A stretch of 25,539 nucleotides of DNA, taken from Clostridia bacterium (GTDB lineage Bacteria > Bacillota > Clostridia > Oscillospirales > CAG-272). Of this stretch, positions 16,936 to 22,425 are shown in pieces. Both the position numbers and the translations under genes were made by a program. The notes below the pieces were generated by a model. That model saw nothing but the letters and a program-made list of their open reading frames with translations. It was not told the DNA's origin and made no database searches. The stretch covers positions 1 through 25,539 of the forward strand of contig CAAFLY010000295.1 of assembly GCA_900763885.1 (NCBI GenBank), given 5' to 3'. Position 1 is the stretch's first letter. Every line of letters starts with the position of its first letter.

Positions 16936-17408
16936 ACTACTACAAGGTAGTCGCCAACGGCAACGTAATCGACGCAAACTTCATCTTTTTGAAGTGGCAG
17001 GAAAAACACGGAATTCTCATCGGGTGCGATGCCGCCGAGGCGCAATTCATCCAGTCGTCAGACCAAGCAAAGGTCTGGCGCACACCGTGGCTACACCCTG
17101 CGCCGGAAGCCGCAGGGACATACGAAACGGTGGAAGCAATCGAAATCACGGAGGAAGAATACTCCGCGATCAGAGAACAGCTCGACGACGGTCAGACCGT
17201 CACCGAGCCAGAGCCGGAGGAACCACAGCCGACTGAACCCGACGAGGGCGACGACACCGGCGGCGGTTCCGGTGAAACGGTAATGTCCACCGCCGAGATG
17301 CGGAGGATTATCACCGAGCAGGCAAACACCCTGCAGGAGCAGGCAGAACGGCTCGAATTTCTCGAAGGCTGCCTGCTGGAGATGTCGGAGGTCGTCTACG
17401 ATGCTTAG
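16932..17408 (+). CDS. Tail-associated protein of unknown function with acidic linker
   Basis: This 158-residue protein starts in a 4-nt ATGA overlap with the reverse transcriptase, behind AGGAGG. The N-terminal ~85 residues (YYKVVANGNVIDANFIFLKWQEKHG) recall small proteins often found beside Firmicutes phage fibre genes, for which I know no proven role. A Pro/Glu/Asp/Gly-rich linker (~90-115) follows, then a helical coiled-coil-like end (MRRIITEQANTLQEQAERLEFLEG). It may be a fibre chaperone or a small virion part. The overlap means RT and this gene are probably translationally coupled. Confidence 0.75.
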   Translation: MNYYKVVANGNVIDANFIFLKWQEKHGILIGCDAAEAQFIQSSDQAKVWRTPWLHPAPEAAGTYETVEAIEITEEEYSAIREQLDDGQTVTEPEPEEPQPTEPDEGDDTGGGSGETVMSTAEMRRIITEQANTLQEQAERLEFLEGCLLEMSEVVYDA

Positions 17409-17451
17409 ACGGTTAATATTCCGAATTTTATACGGAAAGGAGGTGCAAACA

Positions 17452-17583
17452 ATGATGGCTATGTTATGGGCGCAGAAAATCATCCTCGGCAAGAAAACCT
17501 TCGCGCAGGTGCCGAAGCTGCTCAAAGACCAGGTTCGAGAAATTCTCGAAGAAAGCGGTCTGAGTGAACTGGCAGCAGAGTAA
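17452..17583 (+). CDS. Small CD1375/XkdX-like phage protein
   Basis: The ATG at 17452 follows AAAGGAGGT with 7-nt spacing; the longer frame from 17401 overlaps the previous gene and has no such site. The 43-residue product (LWAQKIILGKKTFAQVPKLLKDQVREILEE, shown here only in part as LGKKTFAQVPKLLKDQVREI) has the pattern of short proteins of Clostridia phages: a hydrophobic helix, K-T-x-x-x-V-P and an amphipathic helix. Their function is unknown. Position between the tail-associated and lysis genes agrees. Confidence 0.65.
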   Translation: MMAMLWAQKIILGKKTFAQVPKLLKDQVREILEESGLSELAAE

Positions 17584-17609
17584 CCAAAACGGAAGGAGCG
17601 CAAGAGGCA

Positions 17610-17861
17610 ATGAACACACTCGAACTCATCGACCGCCTCTGCGCGGTCACGGCAGCCCAAGCGGACATAATCCGCAAGCAGGCGTTCTTCATCGAGAACT
17701 GCAAAACCATCGACGAAGAAGCCAAACGACATTATGCAGACCTGCGTGGAACCGTTGACGCGGAGCTTGATCTTCTGGAGATCAGGCTCCGTCCTATCCA
17801 CAATACCGCCTGCAGAAAGGAGGACGGTAATGGAAGTGACGATCATAGCCGCGCTGATTAG
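17610..17861 (+). CDS. Small helical phage protein of unknown function
   Basis: An 83-residue protein with GGAAGGAG 11 nt before its ATG. It is mostly helical (TLELIDRLCAVTAAQADIIR ... EEAKRHYADLRGTVDAELD) with three cysteines. Its end overlaps the next gene start by 32 nt, as in compact late operons. I do not recognise a family. It may be a small structural or regulatory part of the lysis region. Confidence 0.6.
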   Translation: MNTLELIDRLCAVTAAQADIIRKQAFFIENCKTIDEEAKRHYADLRGTVDAELDLLEIRLRPIHNTACRKEDGNGSDDHSRAD

Positions 17862-18108
17862 CGCAGCATCCGCAATTACGGTCTGCATCATCAACAACAA
17901 CGCAAACCACAAGAAACTGCTCACCGAACTGGAAAAACGGGACGCATTGCAGGCGTACCGCATCGAGCAGCTCGAAAAGAAGGTTGACAAGCACAACCAC
18001 CTCGTCGAGCGCACCTACCAACTCGAAGAAGCAATCACGCTGGCGGAAGAGCAGATCAAAGTCGCCAACCACCGAATCGAAGACCTCGAAAAGAAGGAGG
18101 TGACGTGA
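17830..18108 (+). CDS. Membrane-anchored coiled-coil protein (lysis-associated)
   Basis: The ATG at 17830 lies behind AAAGGAGG; the frame is open to 17734, but that part overlaps the previous gene. The 92-residue product has one N-terminal membrane helix (VTIIAALISAASAITVCII), then a long charged coiled coil (EQLEKKVDKHNHLVERTYQL ... ANHRIEDLEKKEV). Proteins of this layout are common next to holins in Firmicutes phages; their proven role is not known to me. It is the mirror image of XhlA-type haemolysin-like proteins, which have the coiled coil first. Confidence 0.72.
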   Translation: MEVTIIAALISAASAITVCIINNNANHKKLLTELEKRDALQAYRIEQLEKKVDKHNHLVERTYQLEEAITLAEEQIKVANHRIEDLEKKEVT

Positions 18109-18110
18109 CT

Positions 18111-18458
18111 ATGAAAAAAGAGCCAAAGCACATCCGAACGATGGATATCATCCTCGTCGTCGTGGCGACTGCCCTTCTGATTTTCACCATTACGATGATC
18201 CAGCTCTTCAAAGAGACAGGAATGATACCCGACACGCTGGTAACCTGCGTATTTGCCGCCCTCGGCGGAGAATGCGGAGCGATGGCGTGGATCAAGACAG
18301 CGAAGGAGCGCAACAAGGAGAGAAAGTGGGAGGTCGAAGACCGAACACACGCCGAGGAACGCGAGGACGCATTGACGGAACAGCAAAACCGACAGGAGGT
18401 ACAAAATGCTGAAAGGAACAACGAACGAGGAGAGGATATGGAACTTCCTCACTTGTAA
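18111..18458 (+). CDS. Membrane protein with two membrane helices, possible holin partner
   Basis: AAGGAGG at 18094-18100 serves either a GTG at 18105 or the ATG at 18111; the ATG is preferred for its more normal spacing. Residues ~11-34 and ~42-62 form two membrane helices joined by KETGMIPDTLVT, and the second holds GGECGAMAWIKT. The C-terminal half is highly charged and polar. Small two-helix proteins before an endolysin often act as holins or holin helpers, but a classical LL-H holin lies downstream. It overlaps the endolysin gene by 53 nt. Confidence 0.7.
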   Translation: MKKEPKHIRTMDIILVVVATALLIFTITMIQLFKETGMIPDTLVTCVFAALGGECGAMAWIKTAKERNKERKWEVEDRTHAEEREDALTEQQNRQEVQNAERNNERGEDMELPHL

Positions 18459-20106
18459 AGGTCTGAACAGCTTCGCCGTCGCGGGGCTTATGGGTAACCT
18501 TTACGCCGAAAGCGGTCTGCAGCCGAACAATCTGCAGAACAGCTACGAGAGATCGCTCGGCATGACCGATGCCGAGTACACTGCCGCCGTTGACAACGGC
18601 AGCTACAGCAATTTCATCAAGGACAGCGCAGGCTACGGTCTGGCGCAATGGACATACTGGTCGCGCAAGCAGAACCTTCTGAACTACGCCAAGAAGGCAG
18701 GCAAGAGCATCGGAGACCTCGAAGCGCAGCTCTGCTTTTTATGGCAGGAGCTGCAGGGATACTCCGCGCTGATGAAGACCCTCCGCAACGCCAAAAGCGT
18801 CCGTGAGGCTTCGACAGCCGTACTTCTGCAGTATGAGCGACCGGCGAATCAAGGCGAATCCGTCCAAGCCGCCCGCGCTTCCTACGGGCAGAGGTACTAT
18901 GATAAGTACGCCAAAACAGAAAAGGAGGAAACCTCTATGTCAACCAAAATCACCACCGGCGCACAGCTCGCCGAAAAGGCGATCAACGTCGCCAAGAATT
19001 ACAAGACCCTCTACATCATGGGCTGCTTCGGCGCACCCATGAACGCCGTGAACAAGGTCAGATACACCAAAAACCACTCCTACAACAAGGACGCAACCCG
19101 CACGAAGATGATCAACGCCGCCAGCGCGGACACCTTCGGCTTTGACTGCGTCTGCCTCATCAAAGGACTGCTCTGGGGCTGGTGCGGCGACACTTCCAAG
19201 ACCTACGGCGGCGCAGGCTATGCAATCAACGGAGTGCCGGACATCGGCGCGGACACGATGATCACCAAGTGCAAAGACATCAGCACTGACTTCTCACGCA
19301 TTGAGGTCGGAGAGGTCGTCTGGATGCAGGGACACATCGGAATCTACGTCGGCGGCGGGCTTGCCGTTGAATGCACACCGAAGTGGGCGAACAAAGTCCA
19401 GATTACCGCCTGCAACTGCTCCAAGAGCGGCTACAACACGCGCAACTGGACGAAGCACGGCAAGCTGCCGTACATCTCCTACACCGGCAAATACGAGAGC
19501 GTGAACGGCGGCACGACCACTGTGAAGCCCTCCGAGCCTTCACAGTCGACCAACACCACCGGCAACTTCAAAGTCGGCGACATCGTCGAATTTACCGGCA
19601 CGAAGCACTACGCCAACGCCAACGCCGCCATCGGACCCACCTGCAAACCGGGCAAGGCGAAGGTGACTGCTACATACAAGGGCAAGCACCCGTACCACCT
19701 CGTCGCGGTCAGCGGCGGAGGCTCTACGGTTTACGGCTGGGTGAACGCGGCGGACATCAAGACCGAGACTGCCGGCACACCGGTACAGCCGAAGCCGTCC
19801 ACCGGCGGCACCTCCGAGACCGTCTATACGGTAGTCAGAGGCGACACGCTCTCTGGCATTGCCGCCAAATACGGCACGACCTATCAGAAGCTGGCGCAGT
19901 ACAATGGCATCGCCAACCCGAACATCATCAGCGTCGGGCAGAAAATCCGTATCCCCGGAACAGCCACCCCAAAGAAGTCCATCGACGAAATCGCCCGCGA
20001 GGTAATCGACGGAAAATGGGGTAATGGAGCAGACAGGAAGAACCGCCTCACGGCAGCGGGCTATGACTACGCCGCCGTTCAGAGCCGCGTCAACAAGCTG
20101 CTCTAA
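18406..20106 (+). CDS. Modular endolysin: lysozyme-like + NlpC/P60-like + SH3-like + LysM + CW_7
   Basis: A 566-residue lysin with AGGAGG before its ATG. Domains: phage tail-lysozyme-like domain (1-170; NLYAESGLQPNN with likely catalytic E35, GYGLAQWT); NlpC/P60-like amidase/peptidase domain (~185-360) with likely Cys248 in FGFDCVCLIKG and His310 in GHIGIYVGGG; SH3-like module (~387-453); LysM (~473-518, YTVVRGDTLSGIAAKYG); and a CW_7/Cpl-7-like repeat (~525-566, IAREVIDGKWGNGADRKNRL). It should cut both glycan and peptide parts of the wall at lysis. No signal peptide is seen, so it needs a holin. It could instead be virion-bound, since tail-lysozyme domains also occur in tail proteins, but its place beside the holin favours lysis. 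Confidence 0.92.
   Translation: MLKGTTNEERIWNFLTCKGLNSFAVAGLMGNLYAESGLQPNNLQNSYERSLGMTDAEYTAAVDNGSYSNFIKDSAGYGLAQWTYWSRKQNLLNYAKKAGKSIGDLEAQLCFLWQELQGYSALMKTLRNAKSVREASTAVLLQYERPANQGESVQAARASYGQRYYDKYAKTEKEETSMSTKITTGAQLAEKAINVAKNYKTLYIMGCFGAPMNAVNKVRYTKNHSYNKDATRTKMINAASADTFGFDCVCLIKGLLWGWCGDTSKTYGGAGYAINGVPDIGADTMITKCKDISTDFSRIEVGEVVWMQGHIGIYVGGGLAVECTPKWANKVQITACNCSKSGYNTRNWTKHGKLPYISYTGKYESVNGGTTTVKPSEPSQSTNTTGNFKVGDIVEFTGTKHYANANAAIGPTCKPGKAKVTATYKGKHPYHLVAVSGGGSTVYGWVNAADIKTETAGTPVQPKPSTGGTSETVYTVVRGDTLSGIAAKYGTTYQKLAQYNGIANPNIISVGQKIRIPGTATPKKSIDEIAREVIDGKWGNGADRKNRLTAAGYDYAAVQSRVNKLL
18921..18939 (+). promoter_or_regulatory. Internal ribosome binding site and start within the endolysin gene
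   Basis: AAAGGAGG at 18921-18928 lies 8 nt before an in-frame ATG at 18937 (Met178), exactly at the linker between the lysozyme-like and NlpC/P60-like domains. It would yield a 389-residue second product with the peptidase and all wall-binding modules. Internal starts of this kind are known in some Gram-positive phage endolysins. Confidence 0.65.
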
Positions 20107-20110
20107 AGCC

Positions 20111-20314
20111 ATGACGGCGGTAAAAGCCATTCTGGACGCTTTGCTACTCGTTGCAGTTTTCGCAGTCCCCGCGATCTGGATCGTCGCCCTTTGCAACTGG
20201 GACGGCAAATGCCCATGCAAGCCGGAAGACTGCGAGGACTGCCCGTACAGCGGAACAGGATGTGAAATCGACCCAAAAACACACAAAAATCAGACCGACA
20301 ACGGTCACAAATAA
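20111..20314 (+). CDS. Small membrane protein with Cys-rich tail
   Basis: The ATG at 20111, 4 nt after the endolysin stop, gives 67 residues. The frame is open from 20024, but that part overlaps the endolysin and would put an unlikely basic tail before the membrane helix. Residues ~5-27 form a membrane helix (ILDALLLVAVFAVPAIWIVAL). The rest has six cysteines (C-x-C-x4-C-x2-C-x6-C and one at the helix end), which may bind metal or form disulfides. No clear ribosome site is present, so it may rely on coupling to the endolysin. Function unknown; lysis-linked by place. Confidence 0.6.
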   Translation: MTAVKAILDALLLVAVFAVPAIWIVALCNWDGKCPCKPEDCEDCPYSGTGCEIDPKTHKNQTDNGHK

Positions 20315-20329
20315 GAAAGGACAAACACC

Positions 20330-20749
20330 ATGAAAGAAATGCTTATGTCGCTGCTTCAGGCAGTAATCGCCGCAGCGGTACCCGTTATCACGGTTTACCT
20401 CTGCAAATTCCTCAAGACCAAGAAGGACGCAACCGTCAAGACCACCGAGAATGAGACGGCAAAAGCCCTCCTCTCGCAAGCCTTCGATGCAGTCTGCAAG
20501 GCGGTCACCAGCACCAATCAGACCTACGTGGACGCGCTGAAGAAAAGCGGCACCTTCACTATTGATAACCAGAAGGAAGCCTTCCAGAAGTCCTACGAGA
20601 CGGCCGTCAAGATCATGAGCGAGGAAGCGAAGACTTTCATCGCTACGGTTTACGGTAGCCTTAACGACTGGCTGACCACGCAGATCGAGGCGCAGGTCAA
20701 GACCCAGAAAGACGGCGTCCTCACCGTCGGTGAACTTATCGCGGAATAA
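20330..20749 (+). CDS. Phage holin, LL-H family
   Basis: A 139-residue protein with GAAAGGA before its ATG. One N-terminal membrane helix (~5-26, SLLQAVIAAAVPVITVYLCK) is followed by a Lys-rich turn. A long amphipathic helical region with EAFQKSYETAVKIMSEEAKT and a C-terminal DGVLTVGELIAE follow. This is the pattern of LL-H-type holins, which release the endolysin. It is the last gene of the late cluster; no classical terminator lies between it and the next promoter. Confidence 0.87.
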   Translation: MKEMLMSLLQAVIAAAVPVITVYLCKFLKTKKDATVKTTENETAKALLSQAFDAVCKAVTSTNQTYVDALKKSGTFTIDNQKEAFQKSYETAVKIMSEEAKTFIATVYGSLNDWLTTQIEAQVKTQKDGVLTVGELIAE

Positions 20750-20752
20750 AAC

Positions 20753-20767
20753 TCTCGGAAATTGAGA
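20753..20767 (+). promoter_or_regulatory. Operator-like motif copy 1 (TCTCGGAAATTGAGA)
   Basis: The 15-mer has inverted ends TCTC/GAGA. An identical copy lies at 20976-20990, and a 12-nt near copy (CGAAAATTGAGA) at 25236-25247, each next to a promoter. This copy ends 8 nt before the -35 box of the small RNA promoter. A shared regulator site is likely. Confidence 0.6.
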
Positions 20768-20775
20768 AAAAAGTC

Positions 20776-20804
20776 TTGACAAAAAATCAGACCCGTGATA
20801 TACT
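20776..20804 (+). promoter_or_regulatory. Sigma-A-type promoter P1
   Basis: TTGACA at 20776-20781, a 17-nt spacer, then TATACT at 20799-20804. Transcription should start near 20811, just at the first base of a long hairpin. No gene follows before the terminator at 20894. Confidence 0.85.
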
Positions 20805-20810
20805 GGCGGA

Positions 20811-20941
20811 GGGGAGGGGGTCTAAGGGGGAACGGCGACCCTCCATAACGCCGTCCCTGCGACCCTCTCCCCTTGTGTATTGTGCTTGAAAATGCCCCAG
20901 AAGTACCCGCGAATTTTTGTGTGGTATTTCTGGGGCTTTTC
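20811..20941 (+). ncRNA. Candidate small structured RNA, about 130 nt
   Basis: It runs from the expected P1 start to the terminator. Its 5' end folds into a 12-bp stem with one G-U pair (GGGGAGGGGGTC 20811-20822 with GACCCTCTCCCC 20861-20872). This stem encloses a second one (GGG-A-ACGGCG 20828-20837 with CGCCGTCCC 20849-20857) with an 11-nt loop holding CCCTCC. A short A/T-rich linker follows (20873-20893), then the terminator hairpin. I see no ORF with a ribosome site. The C-rich loop could pair with GGAGG-type ribosome sites. Confidence 0.68.
20894..20940 (+). terminator. Rho-independent terminator
   Basis: GCCCCAGAAGTACC at 20894-20907 pairs with GGTATTTCTGGGGC at 20923-20936 (14 bp with one G-U pair), followed by TTTTCTCTT. 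It ends the P1 transcript and insulates it from P2, whose -35 box starts only 4 nt later. Confidence 0.92.
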
Positions 20942-20943
20942 TC

Positions 20944-20972
20944 TTGACAATAAACCGACGGTGGTTTATAAT
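20944..20972 (+). promoter_or_regulatory. Consensus sigma-A promoter P2 of the early-type gene cluster
   Basis: TTGACA at 20944-20949, a 17-nt spacer and TATAAT at 20967-20972, a perfect match in both boxes. The second copy of the 15-nt operator-like motif (20976-20990) covers the expected start site. It should drive the genes from 21131 on. Confidence 0.92.
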
Positions 20973-20975
20973 GTA

Positions 20976-20990
20976 TCTCGGAAATTGAGA
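20976..20990 (+). promoter_or_regulatory. Operator-like motif copy 2 (TCTCGGAAATTGAGA)
   Basis: Identical in all 15 bases to the copy at 20753-20767. It begins 4 nt after the -10 box of P2, where a bound repressor would block initiation. Confidence 0.6.
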
Positions 20991-21130
20991 GAAGCCTGCA
21001 AGGATAAAACAGGAAGCGGCAAGCAGAGACCGGCGGGAAGCAGCCAACGGCTGGGGAACGCGACGAGGCACAGACGGCGGTACGAACGGCAACCTTGCAA
21101 GCCTCCCATTTCCAGAAAGAAGGATACAAA
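20991..21130 (+). promoter_or_regulatory. Long structured 5' leader of the P2 transcript
   Basis: These 140 nt before the first P2 gene hold no clear gene. GCCTGCAAGG (20994-21003) pairs with CCTTGCAAGC (21093-21102) with one mismatch, closing off ~90 nt. Inside is a smaller hairpin CAGCC/GGCTG (21041-21045 with 21049-21053). The ribosome site lies outside the closing stem. I recognise no riboswitch class; it may be a control leader or a second RNA. Confidence 0.45.
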
Positions 21131-21466
21131 ATGAACGCAAAACTTCAAAAAGCATACGACGGTTCTTATTACACCATCTCCGGCGCAGGCGGAGACCTGC
21201 AGGAGTGGAAATACGGATACGCGAAGATGCTCGAAGAACAAGGAATCGGAAAAATCACAGAATGGATCGACTTCACAGGTTCAGACATGAACAGCGAATA
21301 CAACCTAACAGGAAGTAATCGGTATCCCAACAATTTTCAATTTTTAGCATTCCCGCTCGATAACCTCGACATCGGAAAACTCGCAATGTTCAAATTAAGG
21401 ATGGGCGACCACTGGTTTGACGATATCGTGGACAACAACGCCAGACGCGAATGTAAGGAGGACTGA
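21131..21466 (+). CDS. Conserved-looking phage protein of unknown function
   Basis: The ATG at 21131 follows AGAAGGA; the frame is open from 21095, but that part lies in the leader. The 111-residue product is soluble and mixed alpha/beta (YTISGAGGDLQEWKYGYAKM; FQFLAFPLDNLDIGKLAMFK; MGDHWFDDIVDN). It is the first gene after the consensus promoter P2, so it may be an early protein. I do not recognise the family. The next gene starts 3 nt after its stop. Confidence 0.7.
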   Translation: MNAKLQKAYDGSYYTISGAGGDLQEWKYGYAKMLEEQGIGKITEWIDFTGSDMNSEYNLTGSNRYPNNFQFLAFPLDNLDIGKLAMFKLRMGDHWFDDIVDNNARRECKED

Positions 21467-21469
21467 ACA

Positions 21470-21748
21470 ATGAGAGACACAATCAAAGCCAAAGACGGAT
21501 ACCGCGTCGTGAAGGTCAAAAACATTGTCACCGGCGAGGAAGGCTACCGCATCGACGACGGATGCAATCCCCTCTTCGTGGCGCAGAAGCGCAGCTACGA
21601 GGACTACAAGGACGAAGAACGCCAGAACGAAATGTTCAGACGCTGCGAAGTCTTCACCACGGTCAAAGGAAACCAATTCATCTACTGGCGCGACGAGGAA
21701 ATCGACGCGGACTACATCACAAAGGTTCCGAAGGAGGAGCAGAAATGA
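21470..21748 (+). CDS. Small phage protein of unknown function
   Basis: A 92-residue acidic protein with AAGGAGG before its ATG. It starts with a beta-rich part (GYRVVKVKNIVTGEEGYRID) and continues as charged helices (YEDYKDEERQNEMFRRCEV). No known motif is seen. The last bases overlap the next gene by 4 nt (ATGA), so the two are coupled. Confidence 0.65.
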   Translation: MRDTIKAKDGYRVVKVKNIVTGEEGYRIDDGCNPLFVAQKRSYEDYKDEERQNEMFRRCEVFTTVKGNQFIYWRDEEIDADYITKVPKEEQK

Positions 21749-21942
21749 AAGTAATCGACTTCGTGAAAAAAATAAACCACGACAGCGACGACATCCCCGT
21801 CGAAATTAAGCGCGGAATCAGCGACACGGTCGCGGCTGACAAGAGCCTATGGCACTACGCGGCGCATTGCGGAATTGAAGCCGACCGCAAAATATCCAGC
21901 ATCACAATCTGCAAGAACCAGATCACAATTTATATCAAGTGA
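21745..21942 (+). CDS. Small phage protein of unknown function
   Basis: The ATG at 21745 follows AAGGAGGAG and overlaps the previous stop by 4 nt; an open frame upstream of it is only a shadow. The 65-residue product has an N-terminal helix (VIDFVKKINHDSDDIPVEIK) and ends in two strands (ISSITICKNQITIYIK). I do not recognise it. Confidence 0.62.
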   Translation: MKVIDFVKKINHDSDDIPVEIKRGISDTVAADKSLWHYAAHCGIEADRKISSITICKNQITIYIK

Positions 21943-21948
21943 GCCGAA

Positions 21949-21987
21949 ACGCCCGCGAGGGCGTCCGCAGGAGACCGCCTCCCTGCG
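21949..21987 (+). other. Two neighbouring hairpins between small genes
   Basis: ACGCCC/GGGCGT (21949-21954 with 21959-21964) closes a GCGA tetraloop. CGCAGG/CCTGCG (21966-21971 with 21982-21987) follows at once. They lie in the 75-nt gap before the next ribosome site. No T run follows, so a terminator is unlikely; mRNA processing or stability is possible. Confidence 0.45.
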
Positions 21988-22017
21988 CTGAAGATGGCAG
22001 GCGAGAAAGGAAGCACA

Positions 22018-22413
22018 ATGGAACACAAACGCTATATCGTAGACGAACGCGAGATTGACCTTCTCGACCGCTACGAAGGAACAATGGCACAAAGAAACGA
22101 CCCTCACAGATACGACGCTTTCCCGAAGGAAACGCTCGTTACTTTTTGCCGAATGAAAGACCGCTCGAATGATCTCTTCTTCAGAAGGTACGAGGGCGCG
22201 AAAGAGGTTATAGACCTTATCGCAAAGCAAGTCGGCATCAACCCGAAGAACACTGGATACTGGCTTTATGCCCCAGACGCTGACGGAACATCGCCCATCG
22301 TAAAAAGTATAGAGGAATGGGTCAGCAGAAGCGGAGAAAAAGCGCAACTCAAAAAGCGGCTGCAGGAACTCGAACAAGAAAACGCTCTCCTGCGTTCGCT
22401 TATTCAAAAATAA
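22018..22413 (+). CDS. Small phage protein with C-terminal coiled coil, unknown function
   Basis: The ATG at 22018 lies behind GAAAGGAAG; the ATG at 21994 would add eight residues but has no good site. The 131-residue product has a charged N-terminal part (RYIVDEREIDLLDRYEGTMA), a middle part and a leucine-zipper-like end (LKKRLQELEQENALLRSLI) that suggests dimer formation. It is just before the methyltransferase gene (12-nt gap) and may belong with it, but I do not recognise a family. Confidence 0.68.
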   Translation: MEHKRYIVDEREIDLLDRYEGTMAQRNDPHRYDAFPKETLVTFCRMKDRSNDLFFRRYEGAKEVIDLIAKQVGINPKNTGYWLYAPDADGTSPIVKSIEEWVSRSGEKAQLKKRLQELEQENALLRSLIQK

Positions 22414-22425
22414 GGAGGAATCATA

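Noticed and set aside
20024..20110. Longer start for the small membrane protein
   Set aside because: This part overlaps the endolysin end, codes a basic Ser/Thr-rich stretch and has no ribosome site; the membrane helix begins just after the ATG at 20111.
20753..20767. Terminator of the holin operon
   Set aside because: Only four base pairs (TCTC/GAGA) with a 7-nt loop; too weak. The exact second copy at P2 points to a binding site.
20991..21130. Known riboswitch class in the P2 leader
   Set aside because: I looked for conserved cores of common classes and saw none that I could support.
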